NCBI GenBank assembly: GCA_025618425.1
Contig: CM046833.1
Span: forward strand, 35,360,967 to 35,424,966
Reading direction: 5' to 3'
Origin: Heliocidaris tuberculata
Lineage: Eukaryota; Echinodermata; Echinoidea; Camarodonta; Echinometridae
Length of the DNA stretch: 64,000 nt
Shown here: positions 23,755 through 37,240 of the stretch, piece after piece
How positions within the stretch are numbered: position 1 is the stretch's first letter
How the letters are laid out: every line of letters starts with the position of its first letter
Notes under the pieces: model-generated
What the model saw: the letters and a program-made list of their open reading frames with translations, nothing else
The model's database searches: none
Told to the model about the DNA's origin: nothing
Made by a program: the position numbers and the translations under genes

Positions 23755-23838
23755 AAGAAGAAGAAGAAGAAGAAGAAGAAGAAGAAGAAGAAGAAGAAGA
23801 AAAGGAGGAAGAGAAGGAGGAGAAAGAGGAAAGCAACG
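23755..23838. repeat. (GAA)n array with GGA-rich end
   Basis: A run of about 15 AAG/GAA units followed by GGA and GAAA variants. Minus-strand frames are serine or phenylalanine runs. Confidence 0.92.
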
Positions 23839-24033
23839 AATATAATAATTGTTTTTATTTGATTTAGATTTATCAAAAATATTTTTTTGTAGCGCCATTC
23901 CATTTACAAGTGACTGATCGAAGTGTGTTATTGCAGTGAACTATTATCAGTATGGTGTTTGAATATACCTATTTGTAGCTTTAAAAATCGTCAAGTGTAC
24001 ATTTTATACCTTTCACTGCCCTCCACCCCCATT

Positions 24034-24056
24034 TCTCTCTCTCTCTCTCTCTCTCT
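24034..24056. repeat. (CT)n microsatellite
   Basis: Short CT dinucleotide array. Confidence 0.85.
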
Positions 24057-24289
24057 GTCACGTGACAGCGATACTGCCAATCACAGCACACAGTAATCAA
24101 TGCTGTCATGTTCTATAATTATAGGGTCCATTTTAAAATTGGAATTCAAAGAATCATTTCGTTACCAATATACCATTCTAATTGTGTTTCTGACTGTATC
24201 GTCCATGTTGATTTTCCATCCATCATCCGGTGGCTATCAACAGAATAAAATGATATAAAATATTCCCCCATTTTCCTTTCCATCAATGT

Positions 24290-24640
24290 CGTTTTTCTCC
24301 GCCTGACAATCGCACCGTCTAAATTCTATCCGCCGGAAAAGAGCCGTATCCTGAGCAACTATATTGTCGCCCAATATCATAATCTTACTATTGTCTGGTT
24401 GATCCGATTTTTTCCCCTTTACGCTACGATACCCGATCGCTGGAGCTCGTTCGTCTCGGAGCATGCGCTTCCATTGTTTAGAGCGCGCGCGTGGCAAGAT
24501 ACGCGTGGCTGCGTAATCGCTCCCTTTGTCTTAGTTCGCCTTTTGTTAAGCGACGAGGCACGCGCGCGGCACAATAGCCATATTGATTTAGATGAACGCT
24601 TTTATTGGCATGGCTAAATACGAACGGCAAGTGTATGGCT
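24290..24640. promoter_or_regulatory. CpG-dense, repeat-poor intronic block
   Basis: In contrast to the AT-rich surroundings, this stretch carries many CpG dinucleotides, including alternating CG runs near 24481-24492 and 24561-24569, and no microsatellite. Such islands within introns are candidates for enhancers or internal promoters. No specific factor or start site can be named. Confidence 0.25.
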
Positions 24641-25264
24641 CTTACTTATACCGTGTCAACTGAAGGGGTAAATTTGGATCGGTGGAAGATCGATGCATTT
24701 TGCCATTTTGATAAAAAGATAAAAAGATAATTAAGCTATTTTACTATAGCACCTGACATGGAGCTTTGCGTAGAGTCAAACCGTACACATATTATACGTG
24801 CTTCCGTTTGGAAAGCAAAGATCAACAGACCATGTATATATATTTAAAAAAAAAAAAAAAACATTATTATCAGACTATAGCGAAGCATAAATATATTAAT
24901 ACTGTTCAAATTCACCCCGAATTCTAGAAAGGAAACAAAAGTGTACATGAGAACAGAGAAAGAAAAAAAAATGGGTAAAATACTATACCCGTGATTACAG
25001 AAAGCAATACATCATCAGAAAAAGCACCGGTAGATATTGTTGTATTGTTATTCCGTTTACAACAGAACGAATGATATGATAGTATATACTTATTACATTG
25101 TATTCAGACTTGCAGATGATTCATTTACAGTTGCAACTTTATTAAACATCTCATTTTCAGAAATACTCATGTTTTTTCGCTCTGAGGCTTGCCGTTCGTC
25201 CATCTACTGCCTATAGGTCATGGGTACTTTAGGCATGCTCGCTCTTTCGCCTCATCTCATCTAT

Positions 25265-25280
25265 CCCCCCCCCCCCCCCC

Positions 25281-25334
<54 letters not shown>
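25265..25334. repeat. Poly(C) followed by (CT)n
   Basis: Sixteen C residues, then about 50 bp of CT dinucleotides, ending TTGCAG at 25333-25338. The end imitates a strong 3' splice site, but no matching donor follows. Confidence 0.93.
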
Positions 25335-25335
<1 letters not shown>

Positions 25336-25922
25336 CAGCCACCCTCTCGCCATATTATTTCTATCTCGCTTTCTGTTCTTCCCCAAATCACCTGCTTTTT
25401 GACTCGTCAATCCTGCATGAATGAGTGCACTAACCACTCGCGGCGCTTCGCCTCATTTTCTCTCGTCGTTATCCTCCCAGTATGAAATGCACAAACTAAT
25501 TTAAATCTATTGATATTATATCTGATTTTTATACCCTCTTATCATCCTCTCCCCATCACTCTATCTGTCTCTGTCTCTCTGTCATTCTCTCTCTCTCTTG
25601 CCCTCTTTATCTCTTTCTCTGTTATTTCTCTTTCTCTGTATTTCTCACTGTCTCTTCACTTTCTATTTTACCTTTCTTTATATTATTTTCTTCTAAAGTT
25701 TACTTTGTCACACTGTGTTCCCCACTCTCTGTTAGTTCAACTGTTTGTTTGTTTTTTTTTTCTTCTTCTTTTGATACACTTGTATTCTACTCTCCTTCAT
25801 TTCTTCCTATTGTATTCTTTGCTATTCTTTATTCTTCTCTTTCTGTTCCTCATTTTTCGAGACGCAGCAGCTTTTCTCTCCATTTGAGCTTTCCTCTTCG
25901 ATCATTATCAGTTTTCTCTTTC

Positions 25923-26052
25923 ATTCTCTCTCTTTCTCTCATTCTCTCTCTCTTTCTCTCATTCTCTCTCTCTTTCTCTCATTCTCTCTCTCTTTCTCTC
26001 ATTCTCTCTCTCTTTCTCTCATTCTCTCTCTCTTTCTCTCATCTCTCTCTCT

Positions 26053-26083
<31 letters not shown>

Positions 26084-26092
26084 CTCTCTTTC
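25923..26092. repeat. 20-bp pyrimidine minisatellite and flanking (CT)n
   Basis: Five identical 20-bp units (ATTCTCTCTCTCTTTCTCTC) lie head to tail at 25941-26040, preceded by an 18-bp variant at 25923-25940 and followed by irregular CT repeats to about 26092. The long open frame across it (25749-26516) is translated repeat, not a gene. Confidence 0.93.
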
Positions 26093-26978
26093 TCTCTCTA
26101 TTTGTTTTTCTGTTGATATATTCGAGTTTCATTCTCGACTCTTGCATGTTTCCATTGCCCACTGTCATCTCCCCCATCCCACCCTACACCCACCTCCCAA
26201 TTTCGCTCCCAACATCCCCTTACCAAATCACAAAGCGTTAGGTCAGGGATGTGATACATCGTTTTGGCATGCCATGGCGACCAAAAAAAGAAAGAAAAAA
26301 AAAAGAAAGAGCGATGCCCACATCTATTCTCTGTCATTTACTGCCTTGTGTACGCCGTATCATCCGTCAAGGCGAAGGTCAGTTTGCAGTAAAAATCATA
26401 ACATTTCCGTTAAAAGACAAAGAAGAAAATATAATACAAGAAGCAGAATAAAACTAGGGACCGTCTCTTTTAACCCATTCCTGACTGGAATCACTTTATA
26501 TGTTTTGGTAATCTGATCGAGGATGCCTCATGAAAAGGCTTGCATCGTCAGAATAACAAATCACTGCAAAGCTGGAAGCCATGTCTGTTTGCAGAGTGAA
26601 GTGTGTTATATCTGTTTGTTGGGTTAGGCATAGGTTAGGAAAAAATGAAATCATCAAAATGGCCCTCTTTCTAACGTGAATTCGAAACTGGTTAGTTTTT
26701 ATGTTTTATCAACTTTTTGAGTAATATTAGTCTATGCATCGAAAACGATCGCAAACACATTCCATAATTGAACTCAAGGGCAACTTCAACACCCTATTGT
26801 ACATGCCATGAAGATCATAATTGTTTATATTACGTAATACGTCGTTGAAATGTTTGTACATTTCCATAGGTGATGGACAAGGCTATTGAAAAGGCCTTTA
26901 GGCAGATTTTTCGAGAGTCTTTGCAATCGTGTTACATTCAGTATCATTTTCAAGATAAAATATGAAGTGTGATATAAG

Positions 26979-27025
26979 GAGAGAGAGAAAGAGAGAGAGA
27001 GCAAGAGGGGGGGGGGGGGGGGGGG
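26979..27025. repeat. (GA)n plus poly(G)
   Basis: GA-rich run ending in about 19 G residues, located between the arms of the inverted repeat. Confidence 0.9.
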
Positions 27026-27369
27026 ACAAAAACTCAGTAATGTTGCCAGTTTGTACAGGGGAAGCAAATTCATCCTGACCTTCAGATTGTCTTTTTTTCC
27101 GCGACGGGTCAATATAAAAGGCGCGAGCTTATTTCGCACCTGGCCGCCCCAGATAAAACGGCATGTATCACACCTGATCTAACCCTGACAATAGGAGGTG
27201 AAGAGAACGCGATGCATGCTTTGATTGGTGTCAGGAATGTACTTCGATTTGAAATACGACTTTATGATCTCCTCCAATGGAAGTATTTCCTGGAGTTGTT
27301 CTTTTAGAAGAACATAGTTATGTAGTGAAACTAGTTTTCTTGCAATTGTAGAGAATTAAATTTCCTGGC

Positions 27370-27370
27370 A

Positions 27371-27427
<57 letters not shown>

Positions 27428-27453
27428 TATAGATATACATATATAATAAATAT

Positions 27454-27519
<66 letters not shown>

Positions 27520-27527
27520 CTATCTCT
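27370..27527. repeat. Compound (AT)n / (CT)n / (ATCT)n repeat
   Basis: Interrupted AT dinucleotides to about 27446, then CT dinucleotides from 27456, then six or so ATCT units to 27527. Confidence 0.93.
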
Positions 27528-30500
27528 GTTCCCCTTTGTAACATCTACGTTACAATTATTGTTTCATCAAGTATTAATTTCCCGGGGACTATTAAAAGCA
27601 ATATTTTTACTTTTCTAGGTTTCGTTATTAGAGTGTATTTATGCTGGATCCTCTGATAGGCAATTTTCGTATCATTACATCTTACCCCCTTATCATCCGT
27701 TCTATTCGGATCAATACTGTGTTAGTTCGTAGCTTTTGGTTAAGCGCACCTTTTGACCTTGACTTGCTGTTAGAAAATATATTGTGGATAACAAGTCCCT
27801 TTATTCCTAACGCATCAATTCATTCGAATAATACCTCGCTTTTTTTTTGTTAAAGGGATATGGCGTCAAGTATTTGTCATTCAATTCGTTTAGTCCAACC
27901 AAATATTTATGTTATCAACACGATAAAAAATACTTTCGAAAAATCAACTTAAGGTAATTTCAATAGCCCTGTCTATCACCTTTAGAAATGTGCGAACATT
28001 ACAATGGCGTATTACGTAATCCGAACCTGATCCTGTGGACAGTACAATAGGCCTTTGAAACTGCCTTTGAGTTTATAGTTAGAAAGTAGTTTTTATCGTG
28101 TTTATCATATTTTCTTGATGGGCAATGGTGTCTGTTCTGTTCATTACAGGTAAACAATTTACTTTCGTGTTTGCTTCTTTTCGACTTGGAAATGATGAAA
28201 TAGGCTGCTTGATATTTGTGAAGCCCCAGCTGATTAGTATAGTGTGTTTTAGGTTTGGAAATAGAGTTTATTAAAGTACTTTATCTATTCTACAATAGAC
28301 CGCTTCGGTAATGTATTCAAATTTTATACATACCTTTCAAACAAAGGTTGTTCTTGACAACCTCAAAGCTTGCCGGACATAGCAACAATTAATGTATGCA
28401 AACTGGATTCCAAGCATTGAGTCTCATTTATAAAAAGCAGGTTAATGGAAAAGCTCGTTACTAGGTGCTCAGAGAAGAAATGTACATAAATTTGTATACA
28501 TTACAGAACCGGTCTATTGCAGCTTAGGAAGTCGAAATTCAAGCTTATGCATGTCGTATCCACGATTATCATGAATGCAATTATAGAGTTGATAACAATT
28601 TGGGCAGCATTTTGGCCCTGTCGAACATGGCTTACCATTATAGTTTTGTATTATTATTGTTATTATTATTATTATTACAATATACTACTCAAAACGAGTT
28701 TGAAAACATATATACCAACGACAAACAAAGCAACAAGGAATATTTATTGTTATTTTTCTTTTTCAATACTATGCGTAATTCAAGGGGTTTTAATTTCACG
28801 TTTTAAGGAGTAGTTACTTCTTGTTCCTGGGCGAGCAATTTGTCGATAATATTTACTGTTACTAGACCCCGGCGGATTTATCGATATAGTGAGGATACAT
28901 TCTATAGCAATATTTTGATGATTGTCAACGTGCGGCTTGATACTCGTCGAATAATGAATTTCAGTTCCGATGGAGAATGGTTTACGATTTAAAGTTATAG
29001 AATAATACCGATATATTGCGATCCTTTAACGGTCGCCTGATATCTGTTCGCGTGTGTATGATGAGGCAGGTGCGATCACGATACACCGAGGTCGTATCGA
29101 TTAATCGATCGGGAATCACAGTGCAGCTTTCCAGACGATACATAGCGGCTTGGCGGGAATGTTTTGTTGCAACTCTTGTTATTCTCTCGAAATCGTTCGT
29201 TGCTCGCAGTCAGTTAATTTCCGCTTTGCTTTTGTATGCAGTAATATATCTTGTGACCCTCGAGTTGCGCTAAATTTCCAGTAGCTATTTTCCTTACCTC
29301 TCCTTACTCTCTCTTTTTTTAGCTTTTTCCTATCATCTCCTCTCCCTCTCTCTTTTCCTCAGTCTACGTCAAGAGTTTATTTGAATTCATACGGCGCTAT
29401 TCACAATTGAGGGGAAGACATAGCGATCGATAGCTTAGAAGTATGTCAGGCTTTCGAAGTAAGGGGTATCTTTGTTAACGTGCAAGGTTTCCCGTGGTAG
29501 CTGTTTCTCATAAAGCTGCTTTTAGAAATGGAAAGGGACATTTGAAGGATATCGATAAACATATGTAGTTGATTCGAGAGCAATATAAAGCTTCGTGTAA
29601 GTTCCTTGTTAGGTTATTCCGACCTAGCCTGAGGGAAAAGATTACATGCAAATGCATCTTTTATTGTCAGACCTTGGTATATATATTTTTACAGTATCAT
29701 AAATATCCTACTGAATAGCGGGAAATACAAGCTACATCAAAGGATACAACGGTATCCTATTATTTGCCTCCAGGGTTTATATTTCCTAAAATTAAGATAG
29801 ATTTTCTTAATTTTTTTTCATAAATTCATTTATCAATTCCCACTTGTTTTACCTGACCTAAAACAAACAAGTCCCCACCATCATCTGCGGCAACAATATT
29901 GTCTCCAAGGGACAGAGACCCATTAGTCCTTCATGTCGTTTAAACGTCAAGAAACTTGAATTTGAAAGGGTAAAAGAGAAATATTATAAATGTAAAAACA
30001 TTTTCATCTCCAGTTATGGATAAACAGCCTAAAAGATAAAAATACCTATTTATTTTACGTCCAGATTCTTGCACACTTTTTGTTCCACGCATTCTATATA
30101 GCCTACCTTTTTCATTTAGATGCACGCGGTATTCTCCTCTTTCGACTTTTAATTAGAAGCATCTTGAAGGGTGAAGGAAAAAGGTTGCTTGATATGATAA
30201 AAGAACTTTTTAATTTTGAGCTCAATATACAATATAAAGAGTCAGGACAATTTCAATAACTGCTGATGCCGCATAGAGGAACATTTTCAAATCATTCTGG
30301 ATTGATAGCAAAGATGGAACACAATGGAAGAAAATAACCATGTAGAAATCAAGGTATTATAGCAGAAAGGCTTTTCATGTTTCTTTTTTTTTCTTTTGCG
30401 AATATAATATGCGGGTTTCTTTTGTAGGTCACTGAAAGATAATTTTAGCTTATCATCAGGTTCTTGATTTGTGCGATCATTTGTGGCACTTCTTTCCTCC

Positions 30501-32046
30501 CCTGTCGCATTTGATAATACCCGCTTCAGATCTACCTAAGATGAGAACTTATTATTTACTTAAGCTTTTCCTCTTTCATCACGTTTATTTTTTTCTTCTG
30601 TTTTTGATGGCCAAATTTAGGACATGTTTTCGTACCCCCCCCCCTCTCTCTATCTCTCTTTTTGTTATCTTCATATTTCGTACGCTAGTTCCATACATAT
30701 ACTACATTGTGTTTTTATTATACACCATAACATAACTATCTCATGCCCCTCTCCCCCCCCCCCTCTCTCTCTCCCTCTTTCTCTCGCTCTCTCGTCCCCT
30801 TCCTCCCCAGCATCTCTCCACCATCCCCTTATCTCTTCATCTCCTCCCCTCCCACTCATCATAATCTGTTCCAATCTCTTCCTCTCTATACTTCTGAGCT
30901 TAAACGCACCAATCTACCGATTTGTTTAAGCTCAGGAAATAATATCTTGAAGATTTCTGGGAAGGTCCCTCAGAAAACGAAATTCTCTGCTTCTACCAAT
31001 TTTAAAATTAATTTCAGTGCATGATAATTATTTATTTTCAATAGTCGTCAGCTCTGCACAAAGTCATCCTTGAATGACCACCTTGCAATAACCCGGATGG
31101 GAAGTCTTCAACCGTGGCTTAAACGCCCCTAACGGCCATGCACACTGACCCTAATCCGTCCGCCCTCTGCAGAAAGATTTAACCCATCTCAAAGATCTGG
31201 AGATGATGCCTTGGTATCAGATGTAATTAACCTCAATCGGCACACCGGGTTTGTTCTTTCTCATCTCCGCCACATTCCCAACCGTCTCCTCCCTCGCTAT
31301 CACCGTATTACTCCTATCTCCTCTCGTTAAGCGAATCCTCAATCTGTCCTACCTCACTGACATATCTATTTAAACTCCTCCGGTATGCCTAACTTAATAC
31401 TCAATACCACCTGAAACGCATCTGGGATACAATAAGTATCTTATGATGGGATCTTCATCTATTGGCTTTTTGGGGTCTCTTTCATAATGTCTGAACCTAA
31501 TATCTTTTGTCAGTGGTTCAACGCCTGATTGCTTTCTACAGTCATAAACAATAACGGAGGAGAATTTTTGTTTTGTTTTGTTTTTATGCAATATCTTCAT
31601 GAAGCTATGCTTGTCGACAAATTTCACCCTGTATCATCTGAGCATTGTCTAGATAACCCTTTTTAAAAACAAGCAAGTATTTTTAAAAGTGTAGAAGGCG
31701 ATTTCTGTACCTTTTTTTTCAGTGGTTCAATTTAACTTTCTTAAAAATTGTGTGAATCACTTATTCACTTGCAGTTCATAAATGTACAAATTAACCATCG
31801 AATCAAATTTTGCTATCAGCCCTTATTCGTATTACCTTTTGTTTAAATTTCTTAAACTCTTAAAGTTTGTCTATACAAACTGGTGAATTTCTTCTGGTTA
31901 TACAAACATATTTCTAATTATTCCCTATTATTTCAACTGTTTCTTGGCGTGCAATATTCATAACTGATCTTTCGGATGCACTGCAAATAATTTCGGAGGT
32001 ATCTACGATTCTTTTTTTTGAAGTGTTGCTCAATTTCCATTTAAAC

Positions 32047-32108
32047 CACCCCCCCCCCCCCCCCACCCGTGTCGAAATATGAAAACATTTTTTTTTTTTT
32101 TTTTTTTT
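32047..32108. repeat. Poly(C) and poly(T) tracts
   Basis: A C run of about 18 bases near 32047-32064 and a T run of about 20 bases near 32089-32108, separated by unique sequence. Confidence 0.88.
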
Positions 32109-33167
32109 GCTTCCTTGTTCGCAATAAGTAATAACGGTTCCTTTTTTCCTTCATATATAAATCATATTTGCATTGAAGAAGCAACGTAATTTTAATGAAA
32201 CAACCTAGCGATCTCACCTGACCAAGATAAATAGACAAGAAGCTGAAATAGGACAGAACCTAAATGAAATGATCAATTAAAGAACAAAAAGCATTGTGAC
32301 AATAACGAAAATATGTCTCTTAAAAGAAGTGGCAACCTTCCCGTATTTTTAATAACGTTTATATTCTTTGATCAAAATGGAAAAGACAATTAAAGAATGG
32401 CTATGTGTATTGCGACATCATTGCCAGCGCGACGCACAAAACACACAAAGGAAGAAAACTGCAGCACACTGGACAATATCTGATATTAGTTTTGTTAATT
32501 GAACGTTAAAGGTCACGTGGGGTAAGCTTAATTAAAAGCGACCTGGCTTGCGCTGTCTTCGTAAGCGTGTAGTGATTTCTGTGTGCGCCGTGTACAATGA
32601 GCACTATTTTCGCACAAGGAATGGGTTTACTACTCACTATTATCTTTTCGTGGGATTTTTATTTTGGTTGCCAGTTCCAAGTCGTAAATTGGGTTTTCTT
32701 ATGTCCATAGCTTCTGCAGTGTATGCATTGTGTGAATAATGGGGTCATTCTTAATGGCTAATTTTGACTTTACAGATAAGAGGGAGTTGCATTGGTCCTT
32801 TCTCTCTTCGACTGGTTTGTTTGATTTGAAAAGTATTTGTTCATCTTGCAAGTTATTGGTATGCCCGGTGGTGATATTATGAGACAAAGAAAGGGACAAC
32901 GGCCTTCCACTTCTTAAAAGAAAATGTAATACTTGAAAAAAATAAGAAGCAGAATATTCCGAAGTATGGCTACTATTTTAATCTTACTCCCCTCTCTGTC
33001 TCCTAGTTATCATGCTAATAATACCTTTATGGTTATCATGATACCTCTGGAATTTCTGTCTTAATCCTACACTACTCTGACCACTTTTCCGGACAGCAAT
33101 ACCACCTGTATGCATGATAACTACAAATATTACTTCTGCATCTAGTTCTTATAACAGTAGCAATTCA

Positions 33168-33169
33168 TA

Positions 33170-33206
<37 letters not shown>

Positions 33207-33263
33207 GTTTGATTATTATTATCATTATTATTAGTAGTAACAATTTCATTATTATTATTATTA

Positions 33264-33319
<56 letters not shown>
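33168..33319. repeat. (AT)n and (ATT)n compound repeat
   Basis: AT dinucleotides to about 33205, then ATT trinucleotides with a few ATC and AGT variants to 33319. The minus-strand frame is an asparagine run. Confidence 0.93.
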
Positions 33320-33320
<1 letters not shown>

Positions 33321-36179
33321 CAACTAATCATACTTTACCATAATTGGTTTGATATTTCGTTGACAGCATTTAACAAATTCTCTCTCCTTTTCACCTTTTT
33401 GCTTAGTAGATCTTTCTTTTAAGTAGTTTCATAGACTTTCTCGGGGAATAAATCTATTCATTTTTCGCCCACATATTGATTATGGGCTATGATAGATTTC
33501 GATATAATAGCCTTCTCCTTCAAAATCCATCATTCTCTTGCTTCCGCCATGGTGAAATGGTCGCCATTTGTCTTTCTTCATCTATTTTGCTGCCAAATAT
33601 CAATTCCTGATCAACGTATCATCCCTCTCCTGCCCTCCTTCCTAAACTTTTAATCTCCAGAACTTCTTCTGTTCTTTTTGATCTCTCGTTGACCTTTTCC
33701 GCCCTCTATTTTTTTTTATCCAGAGGAGTGATCTTGTTACCCCTATGGCGGCTCCACCCTGACGCCGTAAACAGGTTACATTAGCCGAGCAAGCCTGATT
33801 AGATGGCGTTAATGTTTCGCCGGTATCCACCCAGTCGCATACAACTTGTCTTGACGTGGACGCCACGCAGCTATTCCAACTCGCCCGCCTCTTTTCCGCT
33901 ACCCTACGCTTCATTTCATCATACATACACGACCCCTCTACGGCAGCTTACAATATCCATCAAAAAATCGTGGGCTAGATTATTACCAATTTCCAAATAT
34001 CACTGATTCCCTGCCAACTCGGCTGAAGCTTTAGACGATACACTTTTTTTTTCTTACTCTGTCTCTTCCTTCGTTTGATTAAGAAGCGAGCGCGGATAAT
34101 GCCTCGCTTGAACCTTTAGTCGTAAAGCTTTGAGCGACTTAATAAAGAGCTCTTCAACAGCGCGGAGAATAAAATCAATCAGAACCCCTTCTTACTCACT
34201 CATTTTCATCTTGATTTTTTTGTGTTTGATTTATCTCTGATGTTTTATTAACTCCAGCCCACTTTATTGGCGCTCTACGCTGACATTTTCCTTGCAAAGT
34301 GGATGATAATAGATTGCCCGTCTTCGTCATCACCAAACCCAATTTCTTCACCACCAAACCCTTCCTTTATTTTTTCTCTTCCCCGTCTCACTCTATCATG
34401 CCTCAGGGATGCACTTTTATGTTCACGAGAGCGCGTGTTAGCTAGGAATTCTTCCAATAAAGACCCATTTTATCTACGAGATATGAGAGGAAAAAAAAGG
34501 GAGGGAACGGCATAAGACAAATATAAAATGGCTGCTGGCGAACTATTAGAGGAAGGAAATTCTTTGAAATGATCGATTTCCTCAGCATATTTTCGCGCGC
34601 GCGGGAAACTTCCTGGGGTCCTAAATAAGTCTTCGTCAAGCATTGCCATTAAGGATTTCCTCTGCGACAAAGGCGTTTTCCTTTTCTTGTTTCCGAGGCG
34701 GAAAGTTACGTAATGTCATTTCTCGACTCATTAATTGAGCACACAAGTCGTACTGATGGTAGGAGGGAGATCTTCATGTTTACATTGAATCATCGACCTG
34801 ATATCTATAGCTAGATGGAAAGGGTAGAGGATATGAACGGAACAAGCGGTCACTTATGAAATGAAAATGATCCATTACTGTGCCTTTAAAACTACCAAAT
34901 ATACTATATGTCATGAGAAAGATATATATTAGGATAGGTGATAACTGAAGCATCTATCTGTTATCGGTGTCCATTTTAGCCTGGCCATTACCCTAAGTTG
35001 ATATAAAAAGAATATAAAGAAAAAAAACAAGGCCATTGACATTTAGAGTTAATAAAAAATATTGAAATAAAACGTAAACGGTTAACATTTCTGAATTCTT
35101 AAATTCTCTCATACTTTTTTTGTTTTTGTTTTTTGTATTGGTTCATTAACGGTTGAACATGACATATAGCTAAAAGTTTACATGTTTAAGAAAAATCATC
35201 CACTGACGAATAACCTTTCAGTAAGTATGCACATATTTTTTATGTGTTATCATAAGAATTACTCTCATTGTCTGATGAGGCTTTTTTTTTCTTTTTTTTT
35301 TTTTTTTGTATTGTAACGTAAGACAGTCTTACCCAAAACATGAAAAATAAGCCCCATTTCATCACATCTATAAAACAGGTAGTCACGGAATGAAAAGGGA
35401 AATGATTACTTATCCTACTGCTGCCGTGGCTGTAGCTGATATTAAATGATGTAGAATTTTGAAAGGGTAATTAAGATTTATGGAAATAATCATGACATTT
35501 TGTTTATGAAGTATTCACATTGCAATGATAACAGAGTTTTATCGTCCAGAATTAACGAACATCGCTTATTTTTAGTGAAAATGAACCTTTTATAATTACA
35601 TTCTTACAAATTGATATTTCGATTCTCTATCATAACTTAAAGTTGGAATCATGGTAATCTAGATCATCACTACTTATGAGAGGGTTGAGCAAAATACTTT
35701 AAAATTCTAAATGGAATCTGATTATCCTGAAATCGTAATTTACTTTGAAGCAATTTGTCTAGACATAAAGGGCTATCGAATGATCAAATACTCCAGTTTC
35801 CATCTTTGGAATTCTATCTCTCTGTTTTACAAGTAATCTAATTATATCCCCTTCCCCTAAAAATAGGAATACGGTTTTGTAGACGCAGGATACTACCTTT
35901 CACGTTCGCTTTCAGACTTTTCTTTTACAGGGTTGGTCATAATTGTCTCATAGATTGGACAATCAATGCTCCAGAAAAATATCCGGAAGCCCAAAATCAC
36001 ACCGACTGCTGAGAAATTTACCGTTTTAGTCAATCAGTGCCGAGTTATCTTATGAAGATGGTAACTTGTTATTCGAAATAGATCACCTCATTTCAGCTTT
36101 CTTGAAATATTTAGATTATGTCCTAGATTCGGCACAAAAAAAATCCTCTCTTCTAGCACAGATATGATGTTAATAAAGG

Positions 36180-37240
36180 CGGCCTTATTGGCCTGATAGC
36201 GCACGGGCGGCTTTCGTTCCAGTTCACCGTGTAAGCTAAACGCCCATTCGGGAATACAGAACAATTCACCTCGTAAGCCGCACGTAGAGCTCCCTCAAAT
36301 AAAGCGCAGCGCACGTGTAGAGGGAGCCTATGTTATTGAGACTAATACGGCGGGGAGTCCAGGGGGAGAAAATAGTGCGGTGAACCGTCGAAACTCAACA
36401 CCCCTACCTAGGGACACCCACCCACCACTGTCATTTTTTCATTGACTTCCAAAGTCTCGTCATGATCCATAAAGCGACCATTTACAGTCAGGGCCGGCTT
36501 CCTGTGCTTCGGGGTGGATGAAACATGTGCAATATTGCCTGAGAGCTTATGGGGGTCTCGGGATACCATCAGAACGAAATAAAAAGCGGGGAAAAAGAAG
36601 GTGCGCGTCGTGAATTCTTTTTTATTCTTGACTGCACCAAGTACACCTGATCCGCATTTCACGCGCGCGTTTTTAATATCGAGCGAGCTCGCGCGTCTCG
36701 CGTAACCCTTTGAGAATATTAAGAAAGAAAACGCTTGTCGTGTAGATTATAAACCCGCTAGCGGGGATATAGGTCGCCGAAGTCTTTCATCGTGATAGTG
36801 ATATGCAAATCTGATGTTATGTCGGGCTGGCGACTCAGCGCCGCAATCGAGATATCCACACCGTAACCCTGCAGCATTCCGGCGGGAGAGCCGCCCGGTA
36901 AATGTCGAATCAAATCTGACTGGGTGCTATCAATACGCACTAATCTTACTCACAGTTCAAAAGGCCCGGGAAAAGTCAGAGTGGAAAAAGAATACCGTCT
37001 GCGGCTGGATAATTGAGACGGTCGTCATAAAATACGAATATCGGACCGTCTTTCAATAATAGCTAATAACTGCGAAGTGATTGCAGAATAAAGGGAGATA
37101 TGAAGAGTGAAGCTTGAGCGTGGTTTCGGGCGATCAATTAGTATTGACGCGCTTAGAGCTACCAAATAATAGCTAGAATGATAAATTAGTGGACAGCGCG
37201 ATCCATCTTTGCTATTTGGGGACACCATCACTTCGAGTCA
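36180..37240. promoter_or_regulatory. CpG-rich, repeat-poor intronic block
   Basis: About 1 kb with clearly more CpG than its neighbours and no microsatellites. It contains an imperfect direct repeat (TTCACCGTGTAAGCTAAACG at 36220-36239 and TTCACCTCGTAAGCCGCACG at 36268-36287), an inverted GCTCCCTC/GAGGGAGC pair near 36290-36330, and CACGTG. No exon with consistent phase was found. It may be an enhancer region; this is inference from composition. Confidence 0.25.

Larger units (their letters stand above)
26769..28074. repeat. Inverted-repeat pair (about 120-145 bp arms, 1.07 kb apart)
   Basis: Left arm 26769-26891 and right arm 27958-28074 are diverged reverse complements. Shared strings include TTCAATAGCC, TATCACCT-type sequence, GAAATGT, CGTATTACGTAAT and GTACAATAGG followed by TTGAA and TTGAGTT. 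Similarity continues inward to roughly 26915 and 27932 (TCGAAAAATC). Between the arms are a GA/poly(G) tract (26979-27025), an (AT)n block (27370-27446) and a CT/ATCT block to 27527. No transposase-like frame is present, so this may be a non-autonomous foldback-type element or two opposite copies of a short dispersed repeat. Confidence 0.6.

Noticed and set aside
25941..26040. CRISPR-like array of regularly spaced units
   Set aside because: The units are directly adjacent with no unique spacers, pure pyrimidine, and the genome is eukaryotic.
25749..26516. 255-codon open frame, the longest in the window
   Set aside because: Its core is the 20-bp CT minisatellite read as Leu/Ser/Phe; no similarity to a known protein is evident.
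31177..31330. Possible exon after the acceptor CCTCTGCAG, open in phase 1
   Set aside because: The available donors (GTATCA, GTAATT) end in the wrong phase, so it would break the frame between the exons at 14997 and 45144.
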